A stretch of DNA of 35,268 nucleotides from an uncultured Eubacteriales bacterium. GTDB lineage: Bacteria > Bacillota > Clostridia > Christensenellales > Borkfalkiaceae. Of the stretch, positions 7,538-14,463 are shown one piece after another. Position 1 is the first letter of the stretch. Every line of letters starts with the position of its first letter. A program made the translations under genes and the position numbers. The DNA lies in NCBI GenBank assembly GCA_900545325.1, contig UQZE01000004.1:1-35268 (forward strand), given 5' to 3'. The notes below the pieces were generated by a model. The model searched no databases. It was not told where the DNA came from and saw only the letters and a list, made by a program, of their open reading frames with translations.

Positions 7538-8740
7538 TTAAATATCTCCGTCCGTAATGAGTTTTCCTTCCAGATAATACCGTTTTTCCACGCCTTCGCC
7601 CATCGAAAAGGTCTTTCTCGGCAGCGAACCGTTCTTCGCCACCCAGGAAAAAAGGTCTTTCTTTTCCAGCGCGTCGAATAAAATGCCTATCGAATCCGAA
7701 TTGCTTTCCACAAGCGATTTCAAATGTTCCAGGCCGTGCACGTAATCGACCTTGCCCCCGTGTGCCGCTATGTATTCCTTTACCGCGGCGTCCACCTCGG
7801 CGATGCTTTCGGGCAGACCCTTCGCATTCTTTTTCCCTTTGAGCGCCTTGCCGTCGTACAGGATAAAGTTGCCGTCCGTACGGAAAATCCTGTCGGCAAA
7901 CGCGGCCTTGTCCACGCCGCTGACATAACGGTAGATCGGCTCGAAATATATGCCGTCGTCATAAAGGTTGACGATTTCCGCAAGGCAGTAGCGCGCGGGA
8001 TGCGTCTTCCTTTTTTCCTCGCTCAAGTCTTTTTTGAGTTCGTTCCAGTGTTCTTTTGCCGTCGCGAGGGAATGATTTCCGTCCCCCGCCGCGAAGAGAA
8101 AGTCCCCCGCCGCCGAACCGAGCTGCGCAAACGCGCTCAGAATACCTTCGCAATCGCGGATAAAGTATCCCTCCACGTGTCCGCCGTCCATATTGAGGTC
8201 GAAATCGTATATTTTCTCGAACTCCGCCCTTCTTTCATACAGCTTTTCATTGAGGGAACGCGAGGCGTCGTCGTATAAAAGCATGATGTGCGAAAATTCC
8301 GCGGGCGCGTTTTTTCTGATCTTCATGCGGGGAGGAATGCGTTCCTCTATCGTGGCCTCCGTCGCCCTGATGAGCGCGGAGGAATTCGGGGAATAATCGT
8401 ATTCCTCCAAATCGACCGCGCCGACGAGACCTATGCGCCGCCCGACGTAGGGCGTGCTGCGCACGGTGAGGATCAAGCCCTTTTCCGTCTTTTTGAAAAC
8501 GCCGTCCTTCAGATAACGGCGCATGGCCGCGGCGACCTTCTCCTCCGCGCCCCGTTGCGATAAATATATCTCGGGCAGAATAAGTTCGAGCGCAGACGGC
8601 CTGCCGCCAACGTATTCTTTCAGTTTTTCCCAGTATTCCGCCTCCGAAGTGAACTGATCGCAGGCGACGACCGCCCACGCGGACATATCCGTCCCGTCCT
8701 TCGGCAAGAGAAATTCCGTCGTTTGTAAAACGCTTTTCAT
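7538..8740 (-). CDS. DUF1015 family protein
   Basis: A protein of about 400 aa recognisable as DUF1015 from its N-terminal ACDQFTSEAEYW-type segment and the central FAAGDGNHSLATAKEHW block. The family is widespread in anaerobes and has no firmly established function; members are often found near amino-acid genes, and here it directly precedes aspartate kinase. Two starts are possible: a GTG at 8746, which overlaps the stop of the 34-aa peptide gene, or the ATG at 8740, which I prefer. Neither has a Shine-Dalgarno site, so translation probably depends on ribosomes finishing the 34-aa peptide. No transmembrane segment or signal peptide is visible. Confidence 0.85.
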   Translation of the reverse strand: MKSVLQTTEFLLPKDGTDMSAWAVVACDQFTSEAEYWEKLKEYVGGRPSALELILPEIYLSQRGAEEKVAAAMRRYLKDGVFKKTEKGLILTVRSTPYVGRRIGLVGAVDLEEYDYSPNSSALIRATEATIEERIPPRMKIRKNAPAEFSHIMLLYDDASRSLNEKLYERRAEFEKIYDFDLNMDGGHVEGYFIRDCEGILSAFAQLGSAAGDFLFAAGDGNHSLATAKEHWNELKKDLSEEKRKTHPARYCLAEIVNLYDDGIYFEPIYRYVSGVDKAAFADRIFRTDGNFILYDGKALKGKKNAKGLPESIAEVDAAVKEYIAAHGGKVDYVHGLEHLKSLVESNSDSIGILFDALEKKDLFSWVAKNGSLPRKTFSMGEGVEKRYYLEGKLITDGDI

Positions 8741-8742
8741 AA

Positions 8743-8847
8743 TCACATCATTACGACGATATACGTGAACAGCGCCAGCGCGAACGCGCCGAGTATCATC
8801 AAAAATTTATTGAGTTTGCTGAATTTGACTTCTTCTTTCTTTTTCAT
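8743..8847 (-). CDS. 34-aa single-span membrane peptide between cdaA and DUF1015
   Basis: A short ORF of 34 codons: a lysine-rich N terminus (MKKKEEVKFSK) then one hydrophobic segment (about residues 15-33, LMILGAFALALFTYIVV). It starts ten bases after the cdaA stop, with GAGG about 6 nt before the ATG. Its stop overlaps the first possible DUF1015 start (ATGTGATT arrangement). DUF1015 has no ribosome binding site of its own, which supports this ORF being translated and coupled. I recognise no family. Topology suggests a single helix with a cytosolic positive N terminus; a CdaA partner or a coupling peptide are both speculative. Confidence 0.6.
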   Translation of the reverse strand: MKKKEEVKFSKLNKFLMILGAFALALFTYIVVMM

Positions 8848-8856
8848 AATCCGCCT

Positions 8857-9684
8857 CTATCTGATATTCATGTCCTGCCAGTAGAATTTACTGAGCGTTT
8901 TTCTGAGCATTTCCGAATCGGCGTATCTCGTGATGTTTCCGCCCTTTACGATGGAAATGATACCCGTTTCTTCGGATACGATAAGCGTCGTAACGTCTAT
9001 GTTCTCCGTAATACCTATGCCCGCGCGGTGCCTCGTGCCGAGTTCTTTCGGGAGATTTTCTTTCTGCGACAGGGGCAGGAAACAGCCCGCCGCCGTGATT
9101 TTCGTACCCGTAATGATCATGGCGCCGTCATGAAGCGGCGTTTTCGGGAAAAAGATGCTTTCGATAAGCTGCGACGTGATGTCGGAATTGATTTCCACGC
9201 CGCTTTCGAGTATTCTTTCGGGCACGTTGCCGCTCGAAAGGACGATAATGGCGCCTATATCGTTTTTGGACATATTCTGCAATGCGCGTATAATCTCGTC
9301 GATGCAGCTGCTGACCTCTACTTCGCTGTAATTGCGCACGGCGTGTTTCGGCGCGCCGAAAAATTTGAGGTTGGCTTTCCGCCAGATCGCGCTTTTGAGT
9401 TCCACCGAATACACCACGCAGATGATCAGAATGACCAAAAGCGGAACGAAAAGATACAGCCTGTTGACGGTATCGTCGTTCAGGAGCATGGCGGCCACGC
9501 CGAGCGCCACCATGAGCGGCACGGCGATTTTGGCAAAGACCGTGGTCCCGTTCTCCCGCAGGAATTTGAAGAAGAAATAATACAAAACGGTAAAGAGCGC
9601 CACGAACAAAAAGGCGCCTAAGAGAACGTTGAAATTTTCCAACCGCCCGAATACCCGTCCTATGCTTTGAAACACTTCTTTCAT
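8857..9684 (-). CDS. cdaA: Diadenylate cyclase CdaA (c-di-AMP synthase)
   Basis: A 275-aa membrane enzyme that condenses two ATP into the essential second messenger c-di-AMP, which controls potassium and osmolyte transport and cell-wall homeostasis. Three N-terminal membrane helices (about 20-40, 50-68, 76-95) lead to a DisA_N/DAC domain. That domain has the catalytic DGA (186-188) in LHDGAMII and GTRHR (216-220). Length matches Bacillus CdaA (about 273 aa). GAGAGG lies five to six bases before the ATG, and the gene starts nine bases after holA. In most Firmicutes cdaA is followed by cdaR (YbbR domains) and glmM; neither is present here. Instead a 34-aa membrane peptide, DUF1015 and lysC follow. 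Confidence 0.93.
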   Translation of the reverse strand: MKEVFQSIGRVFGRLENFNVLLGAFLFVALFTVLYYFFFKFLRENGTTVFAKIAVPLMVALGVAAMLLNDDTVNRLYLFVPLLVILIICVVYSVELKSAIWRKANLKFFGAPKHAVRNYSEVEVSSCIDEIIRALQNMSKNDIGAIIVLSSGNVPERILESGVEINSDITSQLIESIFFPKTPLHDGAMIITGTKITAAGCFLPLSQKENLPKELGTRHRAGIGITENIDVTTLIVSEETGIISIVKGGNITRYADSEMLRKTLSKFYWQDMNIR

Positions 9685-9693
9685 GTCAACCTC

Positions 9694-10662
9694 TCATAAT
9701 AATATCTCGAAGAGCGCGGAAGAGAGCACGGTTTCGAAATCCGCTCTGCCGCACTTCGACAGATAATCCCCGTCCGTCAGAAAATCGACGGCTTTTTTCA
9801 GCGATTTTTTCCTGAATGCCCGCGCCTGTTCTCTCGACTTTTTCACGGCGTATTCCTTTACGCCGAGCGCCTTTGCCAGCTCCGCGTCGGAAAGCGGGCT
9901 GAGCGAGATATGCAAGAGCCTTCTGAAATAATTGTAAATGCTTACGATCAAGCGCTGGGGCGGTTCGCCCTTGCCCTGCATGTCTTTCAAAATGGTCATG
10001 GCGCCGTCGTAACGTTTTTTTCCGATACATTCCGTCAGTTCGTAGATCTGATATTCGGTATCCTTACCGACGAGATCCTCCACGTCCGCGTCGGTAACGG
10101 CGCCCCCTTCGCCCGCAAAGGCGACGAGCTTTTTCGTTTCCCCCGCGATCTTCGTCATGTCCCTGAGGGAATATTCCGCTACCTTTTCCGCCGTCGCGCG
10201 CGGTATGCTTACGCCGCTTTTCGCACATTCGTTCACGATCCATTTGCTCAGCATGTCAACGTCTTCTTTGTCGCAGTCGATCGAAACGGCGTTTTCCGCT
10301 TTTTTCAGAGCGTCGCAGGACTTCGTGTTTTCTATCACGAGCACCGTTTCCCGCACGGGCGAAGAAAAATAACTTTTCATCTCCCTGTTGAAAAAATCGG
10401 CTTTGGGATAAAACTCGCGCAGTATCACCATACGCTTTTCGCTCAAAAAAGGATACGCGGCGAGCGCGGAACTTACTTCTCCGAAGTTGGAAAGGGCGTA
10501 ATCCCCCTCGAACACGGTGACGTTCAGCTGCGGTTCCGTAACGAAACGGCTTTTCAAACTTTCCACGCTTTTCGCGCGGAAATAAGCGTCCTCGCCCGTG
10601 ATCAGATATATATTGTCCGCCTGTCCTGCGGCCAGATATTTTTTCAATTCGGCAAACTTCAT
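9694..10662 (-). CDS. holA: DNA polymerase III delta subunit (clamp loader)
   Basis: A 322-aa HolA homologue. Delta opens the beta sliding clamp within the clamp-loader complex. The N terminus shows the degenerate AAA+ start typical of delta (IYLITGEDAYFRAKSVESL, no functional Walker A). A helical lid and collar follow, including the DMTKIAGETKKLVAF and VEDLVGKD segments. Length fits the family (about 330-345). It lies just downstream of comEC, a common Firmicutes order. A 69-bp gap holds a separate promoter-like sequence. The ribosome binding site is weak (AGGA about 8 nt before the ATG). Confidence 0.9.
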   Translation of the reverse strand: MKFAELKKYLAAGQADNIYLITGEDAYFRAKSVESLKSRFVTEPQLNVTVFEGDYALSNFGEVSSALAAYPFLSEKRMVILREFYPKADFFNREMKSYFSSPVRETVLVIENTKSCDALKKAENAVSIDCDKEDVDMLSKWIVNECAKSGVSIPRATAEKVAEYSLRDMTKIAGETKKLVAFAGEGGAVTDADVEDLVGKDTEYQIYELTECIGKKRYDGAMTILKDMQGKGEPPQRLIVSIYNYFRRLLHISLSPLSDAELAKALGVKEYAVKKSREQARAFRKKSLKKAVDFLTDGDYLSKCGRADFETVLSSALFEILL

Positions 10663-10697
10663 ATCGCGTCCTGTCGGCCTTTTCGGCGTATGCGTTT

Positions 10698-10726
10698 ATT
10701 TTATCATTTTTTTGCGTTTTTTGCAA
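10698..10726 (-). promoter_or_regulatory. Predicted holA promoter
   Basis: Minus-strand TTGCAA (10726-10721), 17-bp spacer, TAAAAT (10703-10698), between comEC and holA. It would allow the holA-cdaA-DUF1015-lysC block to be transcribed without comEC. Confidence 0.5.
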
Positions 10727-10731
10727 GGACT

Positions 10732-12816
10732 TTATATTCGTTTTACGGAGCTTGCGTTTATTTTATACAATAAATTTCCCGCGGTATAACTGTCGTCGCA
10801 CCCGTAAGAAGGGTAAAAGAGGGCGCACGGTGCGTCAATATATCCGACGTCAAACGGGGAAACGACGAGCTGATAAGCCCCTCGGTATGCGGAAAGGTCG
10901 GCGTTTTCACCGCAAATCAGCACGCGGGCGCCGTTTTCGTATACCAACGTTTTTCCGTCGCTCCCGAGATAAAACGCGCCGAGTTCGGTTTCAGCCGTTT
11001 CCGAGGGCGAAAGACGGTAAAATTCCGCATCGAAAAGATCGGCCGCGGCGTCTCCGTTTTCCGAAACATACCAGACTTTATCCAGATACCGGATAAAGTA
11101 ATTCGCCGCAAAATACACGTTTTCGCCGAGAATGAAAAGATCGGCCGAAGTTACGTTTTCACGTTCCAAAAAGCGCTTCGCGTTGTAGAACGACGCGCCG
11201 GAACCGCCGTCCGTCAGTACGAGGCAGGCCTTTCCCCCGCGGGAGAAACATACGGAGTTCGCCGCAGTATCGGTCGCAACGCACATCGTAACGGCGGACA
11301 GCTCGCGGGCGGTGCATATCCCCGCGCCGCCCGCAAAAAAGCAAGCGAGCACGACGGCGGCGAGCCGCGCCGTTCTCGCTTTCAGACAAATAGTTCCCGA
11401 CGCCAAGATCATCAGCGCATAGTAAAAGAGCGTAAAGGCGCCGAAAGAAACGCCAAACAGAAGCAGTTTTTCGTAATCGAAAAGCATGACCGCTCCGACG
11501 AGCATTTTCAGAAGATATTTCTGCACGAAGAGCGCGGGGACGGGCACCGAGAAAACCGCGCCGACGAAAACGCCCGTAATCAGCGCCACGAACACGACGG
11601 AAACAAAGGGCACCGCAATAAGGTTCACCGCGACAGACACAAAAGATATATTGCCGAAATAAAACAGGCTGACGGGCAATCCGCCGATCTGCGCGGAAAG
11701 GACCACGCCGACCGCCGAAGAAACTTTTTGCGGCAGAAAACGGAAAGCGCGCGCGATACGGGGCGCGAGCAGAATGACGGCGAACACCACGGAATAGGAA
11801 AGCTGAAAGCCGACGGAGAAAAATTGCAGCGGCGAGATCGCGAGCACGATGATCGCAGAGATCGAAAGCGAGGAAAGCCCGTCGTACTTCATGCCCGTTT
11901 CTTTCGCAGCGGCAAGCACCGAGGCCATGACTGCCGCCCGCAAAGACGAGGGCGATAAGCCGCATATCCCCGCATAAAAAACGAGTACGGCCGCGGATAT
12001 GAGCACTTTAGGTACGCCCCTAACCCTGCAAGATTTGAGCAGGAAAAACACAACTCCCGCGAGAAAACCGATATGCAGTCCCGACACGGCGAAGATATGC
12101 GCAACGCCGCCGTTCCTGAAATTTTCCAGAACGTCGCCGTCCATATATCCCTCTTCGCCCGTCAGCAGCGCGGCTGCGACGGAAAATTCTTCTTCGGGCA
12201 ATCCCGCTTTCAGCGTGTCTTTGATAATCGCGGCGGCCTTTTCAAACAGCGTCTGCCCGCCGCCGTAAAGGTAATACCTCCCCTCCTCGACGTTCGCGCG
12301 GTATTTCACGCCGTTCACGAGGTTGACGGCCGAAAGCCTGTTTTCGTAAAACAAGCCGAAATTTTCCACTTTGACCGAAAGGGAAATCCTCTTTCCGACG
12401 GAAAAATTTTCGTCCTCGGGCGCATACAGCGCGAGGCTGAACCGCTTTTTCTCTTTACCGATCGAAAGATCGGACAAAATCAGCCGCACCGTGCCGCCGT
12501 CGTAATCCTCCACGCGGGTAATCCGTCCGTCCACCGAACACACGGTTTCGGGAACGTCGGCGCCGCAAAAGGCGTTCACCCTCAAAAAAGAACTGAAAAA
12601 GGAAAAGAGTGCGGCAAAAGCCGCAAGCAGGAGCAGAACCGTTCGCCTCTTCCTACGGAAAAGAAAAGACAAGATGAACGCGCACCAGAGCGCGACGAGA
12701 ATAAATCCCGCTCCCAAGCCCGCCCTCAGCCCTGCGTACATGCATAAAAGCCCCGAGCAGAAACTCGAAGCTATAAAAACAAACGGGCGCAGGTTGAACA
12801 TTCTGTTTTCTTTCAT
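10732..12816 (-). CDS. comEC: ComEC/Rec2-type DNA uptake channel with degenerate C-terminal domain
   Basis: A 694-aa polytopic protein of the ComEC/Rec2 family, which carries single-stranded DNA across the membrane during natural transformation. N-terminal helices precede a DUF4131/OB-like extracytoplasmic domain (about 65-195). The Competence domain follows (about 205-480) with the hallmark GGVAHIFAVSGLHIG. The last about 190 residues are laid out like the usual metallo-beta-lactamase domain but lack its motifs. Where DVGQGDS is expected there is TDTAANS (515-521), and where the SHxDxDHxGG metal site belongs there is LGENVYFAAN (563-572). A nuclease activity is therefore unlikely. The ORF itself is intact. 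It is the first gene of the leftward block, with a moderate promoter and a weak ribosome binding site (AGGGAC). Confidence 0.88.
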   Translation of the reverse strand: MKENRMFNLRPFVFIASSFCSGLLCMYAGLRAGLGAGFILVALWCAFILSFLFRRKRRTVLLLLAAFAALFSFFSSFLRVNAFCGADVPETVCSVDGRITRVEDYDGGTVRLILSDLSIGKEKKRFSLALYAPEDENFSVGKRISLSVKVENFGLFYENRLSAVNLVNGVKYRANVEEGRYYLYGGGQTLFEKAAAIIKDTLKAGLPEEEFSVAAALLTGEEGYMDGDVLENFRNGGVAHIFAVSGLHIGFLAGVVFFLLKSCRVRGVPKVLISAAVLVFYAGICGLSPSSLRAAVMASVLAAAKETGMKYDGLSSLSISAIIVLAISPLQFFSVGFQLSYSVVFAVILLAPRIARAFRFLPQKVSSAVGVVLSAQIGGLPVSLFYFGNISFVSVAVNLIAVPFVSVVFVALITGVFVGAVFSVPVPALFVQKYLLKMLVGAVMLFDYEKLLLFGVSFGAFTLFYYALMILASGTICLKARTARLAAVVLACFFAGGAGICTARELSAVTMCVATDTAANSVCFSRGGKACLVLTDGGSGASFYNAKRFLERENVTSADLFILGENVYFAANYFIRYLDKVWYVSENGDAAADLFDAEFYRLSPSETAETELGAFYLGSDGKTLVYENGARVLICGENADLSAYRGAYQLVVSPFDVGYIDAPCALFYPSYGCDDSYTAGNLLYKINASSVKRI

Positions 12817-12836
12817 CTTTTGTAAAGTCCCTTTTT

Positions 12837-12865
12837 ATCTTAACAGATAACGGCTCGATTTACAA
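12837..12865 (-). promoter_or_regulatory. Predicted comEC promoter
   Basis: Minus-strand TTGTAA (12865-12860), 17-bp spacer, TAAGAT (12842-12837), about 20 bp before the start codon. Each hexamer matches consensus at four of six positions. Confidence 0.4.
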
Positions 12866-12876
12866 TACTTTTTTAA

Positions 12877-12907
12877 AAATAAACGCCCGTCCGAGGTCGG
12901 ACGGGCG
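12877..12907 (-). terminator. Terminator of the beta-helix surface protein gene
   Basis: CGCCCGTCCGA (12884-12894) pairs perfectly with TCGGACGGGCG (12897-12907). On the minus strand a T-rich stretch follows (TTTATTTTT). It lies 14 bases after the stop codon at 12921. Confidence 0.8.
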
Positions 12908-12920
12908 GAAAAATTTTGTT

Positions 12921-13616
12921 TTACGCGCCCAGCAGAACGTTGCCGCCGTTGAGCAGAACGGCGTTTTTGCCGTACAGCGCGTTCCTCACGGCTACGACGC
13001 GCACTTCGCCGCTCTCTATCACGAGATGTTCGCCGCAGGAAATGCCGTCGGCATAATTGCCGTTGATGAAGAGTTTTCCCTTGCCGCCGATCACCAGCGA
13101 CTTTTCCGCGTATACGCAGCCGTCGGTAAATTCGCCGTTGGCATAGGAATCGGCGTCGGAAAGGTAATTTTCGGAATTTTCTTTTAAGATAAGCCGCGTT
13201 TCCCCGCCCGTGGCGACGAGCGCTGCGCCCTTAGAACTTTTGATCTTTACGCCGTTCAGCACGAGATCGACGCCCTCTTCCGCGTTCACGTATATCTGTC
13301 CGTCGGTGAGTTCGACGCTTAAAATATAAGTTCCCGCGCGGTCGATATGCACGCCCGAAAGCGCGGCCTGGGCCCCCTTGCCGTAGATGCGGCTGCCGCC
13401 GCCGTCTTTGAGGTCGACGACGGTTACGTACGCCTTATCGCAGTCCGCATTCTCGTCCACCTGCACCGAGCGCACGCCGTCGGAAACGACCTTGTCGCCG
13501 AATGCCGTAACGCCCGACGATACGCCGTTTTCCTTCTTGTCTTCGTCCTCAACGCAGAACCACGTCATGACGAACACCGCAAGCACGGTTACCAATAAAA
13601 GTATTATCCTTCCCAT
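12921..13616 (-). CDS. Membrane-anchored beta-helix protein, carbohydrate-binding (Cthe_2159/DUF4353-like)
   Basis: A 231-aa exported protein. An N-terminal hydrophobic segment (about 3-20) looks like an uncleaved signal anchor. A charged linker follows, then regular short strands with repeated G-D/N turns (LVLNGVKIKSSKGAAL, CVYAEKSLVIGGKGKLFINGNYADGI). This pattern matches the Cthe_2159-type polysaccharide-binding beta-helix annotated as carbohydrate-binding domain-containing protein. The known family usually continues with further coils, whereas this one stops after NGGNVLLGA, so it is a short member or C-terminally truncated. No frameshift or stop-disrupted continuation is evident, as a strong terminator follows at once. 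The start has AAGGA 4-5 bases upstream. It is divergent from the two-component system and may be its target. Confidence 0.65.
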   Translation of the reverse strand: MGRIILLLVTVLAVFVMTWFCVEDEDKKENGVSSGVTAFGDKVVSDGVRSVQVDENADCDKAYVTVVDLKDGGGSRIYGKGAQAALSGVHIDRAGTYILSVELTDGQIYVNAEEGVDLVLNGVKIKSSKGAALVATGGETRLILKENSENYLSDADSYANGEFTDGCVYAEKSLVIGGKGKLFINGNYADGISCGEHLVIESGEVRVVAVRNALYGKNAVLLNGGNVLLGA

Positions 13617-13702
13617 ATTTTCCTTGATTAAAGCGGAACTATCGTTCCTTTTTCTTCCATTTTAATGCGCAAACATTGAACGTGCATTTATTTTTTTGAA
13701 AA

Positions 13703-13737
13703 TTTTTAAGCAATTTTCAAGCAAAACGTGTTATACT
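13703..13737 (+). promoter_or_regulatory. Response-regulator promoter with tandem 11-bp repeats
   Basis: Two contiguous 11-bp direct repeats, TTTTTAAGCAA (13703-13713) and TTTTCAAGCAA (13714-13724), differ at one base. They occupy the -35 position of an extended -10 promoter, TGT-TATACT (TATACT at 13732-13737), which lacks a proper -35 hexamer. An 11-bp period is the usual spacing of OmpR/PhoB-type binding sites, so positive autoregulation is plausible. Confidence 0.6.
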
Positions 13738-13770
13738 GTTATCGTAAATAAATATCCGAGGTGCCAAAGT

Positions 13771-14463
13771 ATGAATATCCTTATCGTAGACGACGAAGTT
13801 CAGCTGGTCAAGGCGGTGTCCGCCATTCTGAAAAAGAACAATTTCAATACCGACTATGCCCTGGACGGCGAGGACGGGCTGGACAAGGCCCTTTCCAATA
13901 TTTACGACGTGATCATACTAGACATCATGCTGCCCAAAATGGACGGTTACGAGATCATTAAGGAACTGAGAAACAACCGTATTTCCACGCCCGTGCTCAT
14001 GCTGAGCGCGAAGTCGCAGACTTACGACAAAATTTACGGACTGAATCTCGGCGCGGACGATTATCTCACGAAACCGTTCGAATCGGCCGAACTGCTCGCC
14101 CGCATCAAGGCGCTGATGCGGCGCAAAAACGAATTCGTGGGCGACACGCTCTCTTACGGCGATCTGAAACTCAACCGGGACAATTGTTCGCTCACCTGCA
14201 ACGGACAGGAAATATCTCTCGGCAAAAAGGAATTCCAGATCATTGAAATGCTGATACTGAACGGAGGCAAAGCGCTCAACAAGGAAAGGCTCATCGAAAA
14301 GATCTGGGGTTTCGACAGCGAGGCGGAATACAACGCCATAGAAGTGCACGTTTCCTTTCTGCGCAAAAAGCTCGCGCTTCTCTCTTCTTCGGTCAGCATA
14401 AAATCGCTGCGCGGGATAGGCTATATTCTGGAGGACAACAATGCTAAGGGCGGCCAGAGTTAA
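13771..14463 (+). CDS. OmpR/PhoB-family response regulator
   Basis: A 230-aa two-domain response regulator. The receiver domain has the acidic pocket D7/D8, phospho-acceptor D51 (VIILDIMLPKMDG) and the conserved Lys in YLTKPFE. The C-terminal winged-helix effector domain (about 130-225) contains LGKKEFQIIEML and the recognition-helix region AIEVHVSFLRKKL. The start at 13771 is set by GAGGTG eight bases upstream and by the family N terminus MNILIVDDE; the ORF is open 75 bases further upstream without a usable site. It overlaps the kinase gene by 23 bp. Tandem 11-bp repeats at its promoter suggest it controls its own transcription. Confidence 0.93.
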   Translation: MNILIVDDEVQLVKAVSAILKKNNFNTDYALDGEDGLDKALSNIYDVIILDIMLPKMDGYEIIKELRNNRISTPVLMLSAKSQTYDKIYGLNLGADDYLTKPFESAELLARIKALMRRKNEFVGDTLSYGDLKLNRDNCSLTCNGQEISLGKKEFQIIEMLILNGGKALNKERLIEKIWGFDSEAEYNAIEVHVSFLRKKLALLSSSVSIKSLRGIGYILEDNNAKGGQS

